DNA from: Ambrosia x helenae
Lineage: Eukaryota > Streptophyta > Magnoliopsida > Asterales > Asteraceae
DNA length: 64,000 nt
Direction: 5' to 3'
NCBI GenBank assembly: GCA_030844895.1
Contig: CM061227.1
Location: forward strand, 110,848,238 to 110,912,237
Part shown: piece by piece, positions 44,166 to 55,478 of the stretch
Layout of the letters: the number at the start of each line of letters is the position of its first letter
Position numbering within the stretch: the stretch's first letter is position 1
The notes under the pieces: model-generated
Database searches by the model: none
What the model was told of the DNA's origin: nothing
Seen by the model: the letters and a program-made list of their open reading frames with translations, nothing else
Program-made: the position numbers and the translations under genes

Positions 44166-45520
44166 GGTGTTTAATAACTTTCCTAAACACTATAATCCAT
44201 AATTTTTAATTTTTTTAAAATAAAAACATTTAATAACTATTCTATTTTTAAAATTCAAAAAAAGTCATTAATGTTTTTATAAATGTTTTTTATTTTTTAA
44301 AAATCGAAATCATTCATTAATGTTTGGGTCAACGTGTTTAATAACTTTCCTAAACACTGTAATCTAGATTTTTAATTTTCTTAAAATAAAAAAAATTTAA
44401 TGACTATTCTATTTTTAAAATGCAAAAAAGAGTCATTAATGTTTTTATAAAATTTTTTATTTTACGTCAACGAAAATTATTCATTAATGTTTCGGTCAAA
44501 GTGTTTAATAACTTTCCTAAACACTATAATCCAGATTTTTAATTTTTTTTAAATAAAAAACATTTAATGACTATTCTATTTTTAAAATTCAAAAAAGAGT
44601 CATGTTTTTATAAAAGAATTTATTTTTTAAAAATCGAAAATCATTCATTAATGTTAAGGTCAACGTGTTTAATAACTTTCCTAAACAATATAATCCACAT
44701 TTTTTGTTTTTTTAAAATAAAAAACATTTAATAACTATTCTATTTTTAAAATTCAAAAAAGAGTTATTAATGTTTTTATAAAAAAATTTATTTTTTAAAA
44801 ATCGAAATCATTCATTAATGTTTGGGTCAACGTGTTTAATAACTTTCCTAAACACTGTAATCCATATTTTTAATTTTCTTAAAATAAAAAACATTTAATG
44901 ACTATTCTATTTTTAAAATTCAAAAAAGAGTCATTAATGTTTTTATAAATTTTTTTATTTTTTAATAATCGAAAATTATTCATTAATGTTTCGGTCAAAG
45001 TGTTTAATAACTTTCCTAAACACTATAATCCAGATTTTTAATTTTTTTTTAAAATAAAAAACATTTAATGACTATTCTATTTTTAAAATTAAAAAAAGAG
45101 TCATGTTTTTATAAAAGAATTTATTTTTTAAAAATCGAAAATCATTCATTAATGTTTCGGTCAACGTGTTTAATAACTTTCCTAAACACTATAATCCAAA
45201 TTTTTACTTTTTTTAAAATAAAAAACATTTAATGACTATTCTATTTTTAAAAGTAAAAAAAGAGTCATTAATGTTTTTATAAAAATAAATATTTTTTAAA
45301 ATCGAAAATCATTCATTAATGTTTCGGTCAAAGTGTTTAATAACTTTCCTAAACACTATAATCCAGATTTTTAATTTTTTTAAAATAAAAAACATTTAAT
45401 GACTATTCTATTTTTTAAATTCAAAAAATAGTCATTAATGTTTTTATAAAAAAAATAATTTTTTAAAAATCGAAAATCATTCATTAATGTTTCGGTCAAA
45501 GTGGTTAATAACTTGCCCAA
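44166..45520. repeat. AT-rich satellite-like tandem array, ~167-bp period
   Basis: GTGTTTAATAACTTTCCTAA recurs at about 44168, 44334, 44501, 44668, 44834, 45000, 45167 and 45335, then decays near 45505. That is eight or more units of 165-169 bp. Each unit carries GACTATTCTATTTTTAAAA and ATTCATTAATGTTTCGGTCAA. The array lies within the Helitron. Confidence 0.9.
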
Positions 45521-46810
45521 TTCACCTATGGCGTTGACCCCAATTCACCTATAACGAACTTTAATTTGGAATTTGAAAATTGAAATTTGAAATTCAAAAT
45601 TCGATATTTAACTAATTACCAATATAAGCTAAACTAATATTAGAATAATATAACACAATTAATAGGATCAATTAATGTATTAATTGGAGAGTTGACACTA
45701 CTTATGTAGAAACTTTGAATCTTATTAAATGTGTAATTAAAAGGATAATTAGTATGTGTAATTTTTACCATTATTAACCAAAACTCAAAATTTGAAATTT
45801 TGTATAATTCGAATTTAAATATTTTTAATTTTAATTTGAATTTTGAAATTCAAAATTCAAAATGTAATTTATTACCAATATAGATTACACTAAATTTAGG
45901 AAGTGAGTAATTTGAATGTAATAAGGAAATTTAATGAGTTCCTAATTTACGTCAGTTTTCTTTCTCATTCTCATTTTTTTGCTTTTTTTTTAAAAAAAAG
46001 AAGTAAAAAGACTAAAACGTGAAAACGTGACATATCTTCAATTTATCAATATCTCTATCATACAAAGCATGAACATAAAAAACAGCCTTGGAATATGACA
46101 CATTTAACAAATTGCCACTAACGCCGTTTTAACAACACCTTTTAAAAACGACCCAAATTGAAGACTTTGTTTTCCAAACCATTTTTTTCTTTATAAATTT
46201 ATGCATAAATCCAAAAACAATACATTATTATTATCTATAACTGAACCTAATAATCGTTTTAGAGGTAAATTGAATGTAATTCATAACATGAGCATGGGAA
46301 ATATTGATGAACAACTAAATAAAGAAGATTAGAAACTCTTACCGTGAGGTGAACCGTCTCTGGGATTGAAGCTAATAATTGCCCGTCCTGTATATCGAGA
46401 TGAAAAAACTCGTGTATTAAAAGCCGCCTAATCAAACACCGAATGATCTTTAATCAAAACCCGAGCAGTCTAAACAACCAAAAAATATGTTGATAAAAAA
46501 ACAAATTTGTTGATAAAAAAACAAAAACAAATCAGAAAAAAAAATTAAAATTATCAACTAAAGTTTGCGAATGAAAGGGGATGCCTAAATACTTGTCGAA
46601 GATTGACTAATATTACGAAAGAAGAAAGTTATTAATGTGATATAAAAATAATTTTGATTAAAATGAGATAATTTTTGTATTGTTACCTCGTATGATATGT
46701 TATCAATATCGAGCCACCTATCCATGCCATAGAACATTAACCTGAAAATCAAATTAAATTACGAAATGATACACACTCGAACTCAATGAGCATACTGTAA
46801 ATTATACATA
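45521..46810. other. AT-rich Helitron interior
   Basis: Contains many AAATTTGAAATTCAAAATTC-type inverted motifs (45560-45870). Possible minus-strand exon pieces near 46340-46470 (DGQLLASIPETVHLTV) were not identified. No gene claimed. Confidence 0.35.
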
Positions 46811-46811
46811 C

Positions 46812-47422
46812 ACATTCAAGCTTCTCCAATTCACATAGAGCTTCCCCAATATCTTGAGGCAACTCCTGAAACATACGCATTCGAACAAATAATATATGTG
46901 TTAGTGTGTGTATATCATATATGCATGAATTATGTATGTAATTATGTACGTGCGACATTAAACATACCTGGCAATCTCTGCTGATTTTAACCGGTTTGTA
47001 GTCATTCAATGGGTTTTTCAAGTGAAAAGTTTTCTGAAAAGGCAAGTCAGATGTTTTCCATTAAAAATTAATGGACACTGAGATGAGGCTATAACGTGTT
47101 ATAGTGTAGACAAATAATTTGGATTAATCTATAAATTAATCTTTAAAACAAATACCTAATTCGGTATTACATGGACGTGCGACCCCACGGTTTGCTTCCA
47201 CCATACCCATTGCTCCAAACATTGTCTCTTCTCCAACCAACCGAGGACATCATTTGGGCATACCCTTGGAAGTAGCCACTCATATTGACACTAAATATTA
47301 ATATCACCTTACCAGAATTCTGCAAAGACATGGCGTGCACTTTAGACGGTTCTGGAAAACACTGACACAGAGAATAATGAACTTACATGATAAGCTTCTT
47401 CCAATATCGGTTCGTTCATCAC
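46812..47422 (-). pseudogene. Captured YTH-domain gene fragment, four exons
   Basis: Minus-strand exons: 47387-47422 (MNEPILEEAYH), about 47178-47319 (NSGKVILIFSVNMSG and GYAQMMSSVGWRRDNVW), 46968-about 47056 (LPFQKTFHLKNPLNDYKPVK, ISRDCQ) and 46812-46865 (ELPQDIGEALCEL). These cover most of a YTH domain, the module that binds N6-methyladenosine in RNA, closest to plant YTH-family proteins with a KPVKISRDCQELP signature. The full gene is absent, and exon 2 appears to run into a stop (SM, stop) in place of a clean join. It lies near the 5' end of the Helitron on its sense strand. Borders are mostly GT-AG, so the copy was genomic. Confidence 0.85.
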
Positions 47423-47707
47423 TTTCTCTCTCTAGATCTCTGCGTGTCTCTCTCTGTATTATGTTCTCTATGAATTTTGAGTTTAAATTGTTTTAGGGAA
47501 GTTAATTAATTCAATAAGAAGCTTTGACCAAATCATAATGAATTACCTAATTTAATATAATTAATGAATTTTGATTTTTAGAAAAAACGAAAATTTTATA
47601 AATTCTCACAATGGGACACTTGGCACAAATTGATTGGCTATGTAATTGGAGGCACAATGTGGGATTGACAAGTGTCCTCATGGACTTTGTTTTATTAGAT
47701 GTATAGA

Positions 47708-47719
47708 TTATTATTATTA

Positions 47720-47769
<50 letters not shown>

Positions 47770-47770
47770 T
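47708..47770. repeat. (ATT)n microsatellite at the Helitron insertion site
   Basis: A run of TTA/ATT triplets immediately outside the Helitron 5' end. The other side (35735-35752) is also ATTATTATTATGTATTA, so the Helitron entered an ATT-rich target in the solo LTR. Confidence 0.8.
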
Positions 47771-47949
47771 ACCATTATATATATATAAGTTGGTTGAAAA
47801 ATAAAAACTTAGACATATTATGAATGATAAAAAAAAAATATGTATATAATATATGTATTAGAATTTGGGTAAAATTTTGCGATGTTACAACCACTGCTCT
47901 GCCGCCCCCATTCTCCTCTTCATCTGTCTTCTGCCCCCTTTTCTGCACC

Positions 47950-50900
47950 ATGTCTGACCTCTCTGATGCTAAAATCCACCCTGCGATGACAGTAACAAAT
48001 ATCAAAAACATGATACCTTTGATTCTGGAAGACGAATCACCCCACTACACCACCTGGACAGCCCTCTTCGAGGTGCACTGTCGTGCCTACCAGGTGTACC
48101 ACCACCTTCAGCCTCGTCCCCAAACAGCCTCTGCACCGGTTCTTCTTCTGAAACCGATGCTGCCCAGATTCTTGCAGCCAGAGCAGACGCTGATGCCTTA
48201 TGGTCTCGGCTTGACGCCCTGGTTTTGCAATGGATCTTCGATACTATCTCCAAACCCCTTCTCCATACTATTTTGATCCCGAGCCAGACCGCTTACGAAG
48301 CCTGGGAAGCCATAGCCGACCACTTCAATGACAAAAAACTGGCCCGTCAAATCCATCTTCAGTAGCAATTTTCGAACATTCATCTCGATGCTTTTCCAAA
48401 TATGGCTGCTTATTGCCAACAGGTGAAGCACCTTGCTGAACAATTAAACAGTCTTGGTGCTCCGGTTGATAACCAGCGGCTCGTTACACAGCTTCTGGCC
48501 GGTCTGACCAAGGCCTATGAAAGCATCTCTACCGTTCTCCAGAATCGGGATCCCTTACCGGCGTTCAGTGAATGTCGATCCCGCCTCACCATGGATGAAT
48601 CCAACCAGAAAACCCTTTCTGCTCGGGCGGCAACCACATCGGCCACTGCCCTTGCTGCTACCACCATGACTCACGACGCGTCTGCCTCTGTCCCCAACCG
48701 TACCAGAGGTCGCGGAAGATCCAGGAATTCTGGTCGTGGCAGGGGTACCTCTCGGGGCGGCCTTACATTCAACAATCCTACCCAGCACCCTTACATTGTG
48801 TTCCCAAATTCCTGGACCGCAAATCAGTGGAGTTCTCTCATGCACGCTGCCCCAAACAACTCGACTGCATCCACCGGAGCACCACCTTGTCCATACCCGT
48901 CTGCACCTCGGAACACCAACACTTCTGCTGGCATTCTCGGACCAGCACCTGAACAGGCATACACGGCCACACTCTCCCCCACTGATATTCAACAGGCACT
49001 CTACGCCTTCTCTCTTCAGCAGCAGGACCCATATGGATTTATGGACACCGGAGCATCTGGTCATATGAAATCCCCACAAGGTACTCACTTCCCGTCTTCT
49101 TTTAATACTTGCACTAACAAATACATTGTAGTTGGAAATGGAATGACCATTCCTGTGATTGGTCAAGGCAACCTCACCCTACCACCTCCATTTCCACCTT
49201 TTAAATTAAACAATGTCCTCTATTGACCCTTTCGGTTTTACTGTGAAGGATCTCAAGACCAAGGCACACCTCCTCCGATGCAAGAGCTCGGGAGATCTAT
49301 ACCCACTGACAGCACCGCTTCCTTCCAACACCTCTACCGCTTTTGTGGCCACCACTCAAGAACGTTGGCATCAACGCCTTGGACACACGAGCTCCTCCAT
49401 TTTACATGATTTACCTTTACCTGTTTCTAGTTCATCTAATAAAATAGACAAAACATTATGTCAGGCTTGTGTTTTTTGTAAAAGTGTACGCATGCCATTT
49501 TATGATTCTTGTAATCGTACTTCTTTACCATTTGACATTATTCACAGTGATCTTTGGACGTCTCCCGTGCCTAGCACTGGGGGTCACCGGTATTATGTTT
49601 TGTTTTTGGATGACTTTACAAACTTTCTTTGGACCTTTCCCCTAACCAATAAATCCAATGTATTTTCAATTTTCACCATTTTTAATAACTACATCACCAC
49701 TCAATTTGGCAATAAAATCAAACAGTTTCAATGTGATAATGGCAAGGAATATGACAATAATTCCTTCCATAATTTTTGCCACACCAACGGAATGCATTTC
49801 CGGTTTTCCCGCCCCTACACCTCCTCCCAAAATGGTAAAGCAGAGAGTAAGATTAGAACAATTAATAATATGATACGCTCCTTGCTTGCCCAATCCTCCC
49901 TACCGCCATCGTTTTGGCAATACACCCTTGAAACCGCCACTTACCTCCTTAACATCATCCCCAACAAACATACCCAATTTCTTTCCCCCACCTTTAACTC
50001 CCTCCAATACCATTCACAAGCTTGCTAACCGTTCCAAACCTTGTGTCTTTATCGGTTACCCGCCTAATCATAGCGGTTACCGGTGCTTAGATCTCAACAC
50101 AAACTCCATCTTCGTCTCTCGACACGTCCAATTCGAGGAGACAATCTTTCCCTACTCCACAACACTACCTACCCAACCCACCTCTTATGACTTTCTCTCC
50201 AACGGGTTTAACCCAATTCTATGGGATCACATTAGCCCGTCCACCACTCCCACTACACGGCCCACCTCTACACCCGCCACCAGCCAGCCCACTCCACCCA
50301 CGCAGCCCATCCCGACCCAACCTCAGCCCACCCCCACTCCCTCCTCGCACTTACTCCCGTCGCCCCAAACCAGTCCAGCACACATCCACCCAACCCGCTG
50401 GCCCAATGCCCACATCCCCACCGGGCTTCCCCAACCATCCTCCCTCTCCTTCACACACAGCCCAACCAAACCCGGCCCACTTCTCACAGCCACCTCCCCA
50501 TGCCACGACCCTACCAGCTAACTCACCTTCCCACTCTGCCCCTACGGCCCAACCAGCTGACTCGTCTTCCCAGGCCCACCAGCAACCCCACTCTCAACCA
50601 CCGACTCGTACCATGCGCACTCGTGCCATGGACGGCATTACCAAACCCAAGCATCATTTTAACCTTCACACCTCCACCATTGTGCCTATTCCCAAATCCC
50701 CACAGGTTGCCTTGTCATCACCTGAATGGCTCAATGCCATGACCAATGAGTTTAGTGCACTTATTAAAAATAAGACTTGGGAGTTGGTTCCTCGTCAACC
50801 TGACATGAATATTATTCGGTGTATGTGGCTCTTTAAACATAAGTTTCGGTCGGATGGTAGCCTGGAAAGATATAAAGCTCGACTGGTTTGTGATGGTCGC

Positions 50901-52235
50901 AGTCAACAGGTACGAGTCGATTGTGGTGAAACTTTCAGTCTGGTAGTTAAACTGGCTACCATTCGCCTCATTTTGACTTTGGCTCTATCTCGTTCTTGAG
51001 TGATTAATCAGTTGGATGTTACTAATGCCTTCCTTCATGGTACCTTGGAGGAAACTGTCTATATGCATCAACCCATGGGGTTTCGGGATACTCATTTTCT
51101 GGGCTATGTATGCAAACTGAAGAAGTCCCTCTATGGTTTGAAGCAGGCCCCACGTGCCTGGTACCAAAGGTTTACTGACTTTGTTTTATTCCAGGGCATC
51201 ATCCAAAGCAAGTCAGATACATCTCTGTTCATCTATCACCATGGTCAAGATACTGCCTACTTACTTCTTTACGTGGATGACATCATCCTCACTACTTCTT
51301 CTGATGCCCTTCGTCGTCGCTTAATGACATCCTTATCTGCTGAGTTTGCCATGAAAGACTTGGGCCCCTTATATCATTTTCTGGGTATCTCTGTAACTCG
51401 CACAGGTGACAACTTGTTTTTGTCTCAACAGTCCTACGCCAGAGACATCATCCATAGAGCAGCAATGGACTCATGCAAACTGGCTGCTACCCCGGTTGAC
51501 ATGGGTCCCAAGCTTGGTACTACCGGATCCGCATTATTCCATGACCCCACCACCTACCGCAGCTTGGCAGGTGCCCTCCAGTACCTTACATTCACCCGTC
51601 CCGACATCTCTTATGCTGTTCAACATATTTGTATGCACATGCACTCTCCCACGGATGATCACTGGAACGCTCTTAAACGTATCATACGGTACATACAGGG
51701 TACTACGGCCTATGGTCTCTCTCTCACTCCTGCTCCAAACATCTCTCTTCGTGCATACACTGATGCTGACTGGGCCGACTGCCCGGATACACAACGTTCT
51801 ACTTCAGGCTACTGCGTTTACCTCGGAGACAACTTACTTTCCTGGTCATCCAAACGACAGCCAACAGTTTCCCGTTCCAGTGCCGAAGCCGAATACAGAG
51901 GGGTCGCTAATGTTGTGTCTGAAATATGTTGGCTTCGCAATCTGCTGCTCGAGCTAAAGCAACCGCTTCTCAAGGCCACCTTGATCTACTGCGACAATGT
52001 CAGCGCTATTTACTTATCAGGTAACCCGGTTCAACACCAGCGGACGAAACATATTGAGCTTGAAATCGACTTCGTTAGAGAGCAGGTCCAACGTGGGTGT
52101 GTTCGTGTCTTACATGTGCCCTCACGCTACCAAGTGGCTGATATTTTCACCAAGGGCTTACCGCGTGTCTTGTTCGATGACTTTCGCTCCAGTCTTAACG
52201 TCCGTCAACCTCCCGATTCGACTGCGGGGGTGTAA
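47950..52235 (+). pseudogene. Copia gag-pol, multiply disrupted
   Basis: Order along the plus strand: gag start (MSDLSDAKIHPAMTVTNIKN, 47950), a frameshift near 48130, a stop in gag at about 48364, gag continuation and protease with FMDTGASGHM (about 49040), a deletion fusing NNVLY to DPFGF near 49225, integrase with HQRLGHTSSSILHDLP, D (HSDLWTSP), D (QCDNGKEYDN) and E (NGKAESKIRTINN), a frame break near 50000, a Pro/Ser/Thr-rich linker, RT with NKTWELVPRQP, a TGA replacing Trp at 50998, then QLDVTNAFLHG, LLLYVDDIILT, and RNase H with DADWADCPDTQRSTSGYC and SSAEAEYRG, ending in PSRYQVADIFTKGLP. Most catalytic motifs survive, but the frame is broken at least five times. Confidence 0.92.
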
Positions 52236-52388
52236 TAGTGATTGATTTGTAAACATAGTAAATTACCTTATCTTAGAAAAGTTGTTGTGACCTATTAACT
52301 AGTTTCCTATTTACTTGCACATCATTGTATTATTTATATTGATTATGATTAATGAGAAAGATCATTCAGTCAAATCCTCTTTACAATA
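52233..52388 (+). repeat. 3' LTR of the copia element
   Basis: 156 bp, TAATAGTG...TTACAATA, followed by target duplication GCAAG. The last coding codons of pol overlap the LTR start (GGGGGTGTAA), with the polypurine tract CTGCGGGGG just upstream. Confidence 0.88.
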
Positions 52389-53786
52389 GCAAGCCATGTT
52401 TTATGTTATGCTTTAAACATGATGTTGGAAACTTGAACTTTAACCATTTAACTCTGGGATAGAGTCGTTAGACGTCATTTTGTAGCGTTATTTGGGTTGA
52501 AATCCCCACTTTTAACTATGTCACTGCTAGCTAAAGTACACTAAACGCCACGTTAAACGAAACCTGAGTAAATTTCTACACATGTAATAGAGCATGAAGT
52601 CGAACTTGAAACTGTAAATATAACTGAACTTTTTGCCCCTTTTGTAAACATTAACGTGGGCGTAATAGAACGTTAGTAGCTTGATTATAACTAAGGTGAT
52701 ATTTCTGTTTAAATGTTAATATACATACATGTTATATGCAAGCGATTACAGTTGCTCTACCAATTAAACTTTATGTAAGTGATTCATCGAGTATATAAGC
52801 CTTTGTCTCACCAATTATTTTTTGTTGACCTTTTAGCATGTTTTTCACGTAATAAAAACAAGCTAGCTTAATTGAAATTTGCCTTGGTCAAGACCTACCT
52901 ATCTATCAAAATTTGCATTTTCTAATTTAGACGTTTATTTTGCATTTTTGATCGTTTGAGACATATTTGATTATTTTGTTTGAACTGTCGTATATCATGA
53001 CAATTTATTTGAATTCATATAGTATTTCTCTTAAATGTATGCTGAAGGTTGTATATTTTGAATACGTTTTAAAGTATGTAAAATAGATAATATTTTAGGT
53101 ATAGTTTGAAAGAAATCACAAATTTGTAAAATTAGGTCGGCCAACAGCTTAATGTAACTACGCACGGGTCACATATCTTTAATATTTTAATACCTATTTA
53201 TGCATCAATTAAAACTAGAGAAGCGTGGATATTAATTATCAAATGTATCAATAGTTATAATACTATGTTTTAATACTGATATTTGTGCATATATTTATAC
53301 TTTATTATAATGCATAAATGGATAACAAAAAAAATTCATTTTACAGAAAATTAAGACTTTAAATAATTACATAATGCATAATTACAAGTATTAAAAAACA
53401 AAGTACAATCCTTCAAAACCCCGAAATCTTGAAATCCCTAAATCTTTTGCAATTTGTTCATCCCACATTGGATGAGGAAAAAACCTTGGATGAAATAATT
53501 TGCTACAAAATGACCCGTTATTTTCCCAAAGAATCCATTCTTTATTGTGTAACTTATATACTAAACACTTTGGCTAATTAAAATTATAATTTTAGCCATA
53601 TTATATAAATATATTAACAGGCATTCGAACCTAACTTAAAAAAACTCAGCTCTGAATTAGCTTGGCTTTTGTTATGGTCATGCCTCAAAACTGAACCAAA
53701 CCGCCTTGTGCACACCCCTAAAATCACCAACCTAATGTTGTGTTCCCTGTTGCAACTCGCGAGCACCCCACTAGTATCTATATCTA

Positions 53787-54556
53787 TACTATATTATAAA
53801 GTATTTCCCAATGACTTCTTTGAAATCAGGAGGTATAAGTCAAAATGCCTAGCGCACAGGATACAATGCATATATAAATTATATATAGCATTAAAAAGGA
53901 AGGTCGGTTGTGAGGGCGTATCACTATTTCGCTCGATACAACTTTATAAAGCACGGTTTCGTCATCGCTTACGTCAGCCGACGTCACGTACAACTCTTTA
54001 TTGCACAACTCTTTCTCTTTCTAAACATCTCCGGTCATCAACTGTCATCTTCTCCGGTGAAGACGTCCGGGCACCCAAACAATAACTAGCGACAAACGCT
54101 TCTCCTCCTATGTTAAACCCTTTCGTCGGTCGCCGGTTCAAACAACTATCACCACCACCGTCTCCCTGTTCTTCAACTTCAAGAGATAGATTCGTGCGTT
54201 TTATCTTTGTAGATGGAGCCGGCTATGTCGCCATGCGTCAACATCTTGGTGAATCAGTAAACAAATTGGAGGTTGCGACTGAATAGCCGGAGTAATGCTG
54301 GAACTTGCTCCGTTTCTTCCTTTTTCCCATCCAAGTAGGATCGTCGGTGCAGCAGAATGACGGTGAAGGCGACTGAAACTACGGCTTCGACAGTGTTTGT
54401 AGAAAGAGAGAGATGATTGGCAATGGTCGTTGGGTTTTTGGCGAGAGAGGGAGAGGCGGTGGTAGTGGTTCGGCGGCGTTGGCGGTGGCACTGCCTTGGT
54501 TTTTAGAGAGAGAGGAAGTCAATAATTGAGTGAGGAAGTCTCAATAGGAACACTAA
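53787..54556 (+). other. Possible Helitron terminus and flank (unit 1)
   Basis: TCTATACTATATTATAAAG at 53787 resembles a plant Helitron 5' end. Just before it, a CTCGCGAG palindrome, ACCCCA and CTAGT resemble a Helitron 3' end. The downstream sequence holds an unknown frame starting MLNPFVGRRFKQLSPPPS near 54110 and a purine-rich tract, but I could not find the matching far end. The same sequence is in unit 2 at about 56889-57659. Confidence 0.35.
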
Positions 54557-54666
54557 GACTATTTGGTGTGCCCCCCTTTTCCCCAACTCCCCCAACTGCC
54601 ACATCAGCGCCATGTCATTTCCCCCATTTTCTCCCCCAAACTTTGGAAATGGTTTCCCCCAACTCC
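54557..54666 (+). mobile_element. Orphan 5' end of the Harbinger element (duplicated)
   Basis: 110 bp beginning GACTATTTGGTGTGC after TAA, the same as the left end of the full element at 57660. It breaks off at the duplication junction and joins copia RNase H sequence. It is a by-product of the tandem duplication and not a second insertion. Confidence 0.92.
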
Positions 54667-54668
54667 TC

Positions 54669-55325
54669 CAGTACCTTACATTCACCCGTCCCGACATCTC
54701 TTATGCTGTTCAACATATTTGTATGCACATGCACTCTCCCACGGATGATCACTGGAACGCTCTTAAACGTATCATACGGTACATACAGGGTACTACGGCC
54801 TATGGTCTCTCTCTCACTCCTGCTCCAAACATCTCTCTTCGTGCATACACTGATGCTGACTGGGCCGACTGCCCGGATACACAACGTTCTACTTCAGGCT
54901 ACTGCGTTTACCTCGGAGACAACTTACTTTCCTGGTCATCCAAACGACAGCCAACAGTTTCCCGTTCCAGTGCCGAAGCCGAATACAGAGGGGTCGCTAA
55001 TGTTGTGTCTGAAATATGTTGGCTTCGCAATCTGCTGCTCGAGCTAAAGCAACCGCTTCTCAAGGCCACCTTGATCTACTGCGACAATGTCAGCGCTATT
55101 TACTTATCAGGTAACCCGGTTCAACACCAGCGGACGAAACATATTGAGCTTGAAATCGACTTCGTTAGAGAGCAGGTCCAACGTGGGTGTGTTCGTGTCT
55201 TACATGTGCCCTCACGCTACCAAGTGGCTGATATTTTCACCAAGGGCTTACCGCGTGTCTTGTTCGATGACTTTCGCTCCAGTCTTAACGTCCGTCAACC
55301 TCCCGATTCGACTGCGGGGGTGTAA
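54669..55325 (+). pseudogene. Duplicated copia RT/RNase H 3' part
   Basis: Repeats the pol codons from LQYLTFTRPDISYAVQ to the end (SSLNVRQPPDS). It begins abruptly after Harbinger terminal sequence, with no start region. An ATG at 54612 gives a fused 237-codon frame by chance. Confidence 0.92.
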
Positions 55326-55478
55326 TAGTGATTGATTTGTAAACATAGTAAATTACCTTATCTTAGGAAAGTTGTTGTGACCTATTAACTAGTTTCCTAT
55401 TTACTTGCACATCATTGTATTATTTATATTGATTATGATTAATGAGAAAGATCATTCAGTCAAATCCTCTTTACAATA
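55323..55478 (+). repeat. Duplicated copy of the copia 3' LTR
   Basis: Identical to 52233-52388 apart from an A/G change after CTTATCTTAG. It has no partner LTR of its own. Confidence 0.9.

Larger units (their letters stand above)
35753..47707 (-). mobile_element. Helitron, minus strand, split by nested insertions
   Basis: The minus-strand 5' end is TCTATACATCTAATAAA, like the TCTATACTA-type start of plant Helitrons. The 3' end is a GCGT-GTCA-ACGC hairpin, then GGGCAAATAT and CTAG. The flanking bases are A at the 5' end and T at the 3' end, the expected AT target, within an (ATT)n-rich stretch. The helicase C-terminus lies next to the 3' end. A YTH gene fragment on the same strand lies near the 5' end. 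Without the inner insertion (36488-43624 plus TSD) it is about 4.8 kb. The Rep domain and most of the helicase are missing, so it is non-autonomous. Confidence 0.82.
33583..47889. mobile_element. Solo LTR (outer), split by a Helitron
   Basis: Begins TGTAACACCCCAACCGATGG and ends GCGATGTTACA, flanked by ACCAC at 33578-33582 and 47890-47894. Without the Helitron at 35753-47707 it is about 2.35 kb and has no gag or pol. Its first ~700 bp are related to the inner solo LTR at 36488 (shared GGCGGAAACATCGGGATGTC and CACCTTAGCAAAATGTTAT). It is best read as a solo LTR left by recombination between the LTRs of a gypsy-type element. Confidence 0.75.
33358..52388 (+). mobile_element. Ty1/copia retrotransposon (short LTR), outermost layer of a six-level nest
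   Basis: 5' LTR 33358-33496, PBS at 33497, interrupted leader, gag-pol remains from 47950, 3' LTR 52233-52388, flanked by GCAAG at 33353-33357 and 52389-52393. The LTRs start TAATAGTG and end TTACAATA, a TA...TA terminus instead of TG...CA. This boundary is supported by the target duplication and by the PBS abutting ACAATA directly. The internal region is split by a 14.3-kb insertion at 33583-47889 (target duplication ACCAC). Without it the element would be about 4.7 kb, normal for copia. Short LTRs and domain style suggest the Ale/Retrofit lineage, which is inference. Confidence 0.88.
51575..54664 (+). repeat. Large tandem duplication, unit 1 (~3.09 kb)
   Basis: Begins inside copia RT/RNase H at CCTCCAGTACC. 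It includes the copia 3' LTR (52233-52388), about 2.2 kb of flank and the first ~110 bp of a Harbinger element, and ends where unit 2 begins. It is almost identical to unit 2. Confidence 0.95.

Noticed and set aside
33583..47889. A single 14.3-kb LTR retrotransposon with TGTAACACCCC ends
   Set aside because: The second TGTAACACCCC start at 36488 has its own near-matching TSD and its own GATGTTACA end, and the space between is a Helitron with proper ends. Two solo LTRs explain the data better.
54201..54491. 96-codon minus-strand frame repeated at 57304-57594
   Set aside because: Low-complexity Pro/His/Ser-rich translation of a purine-rich tract; it is duplicated only because the whole 3.09-kb unit is.
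54612..55325. 237-codon frame that could be read as a Harbinger-copia fusion gene
   Set aside because: It is formed at the duplication junction; the upstream part is non-coding TIR sequence and there is no promoter or domain reason to call it a gene.
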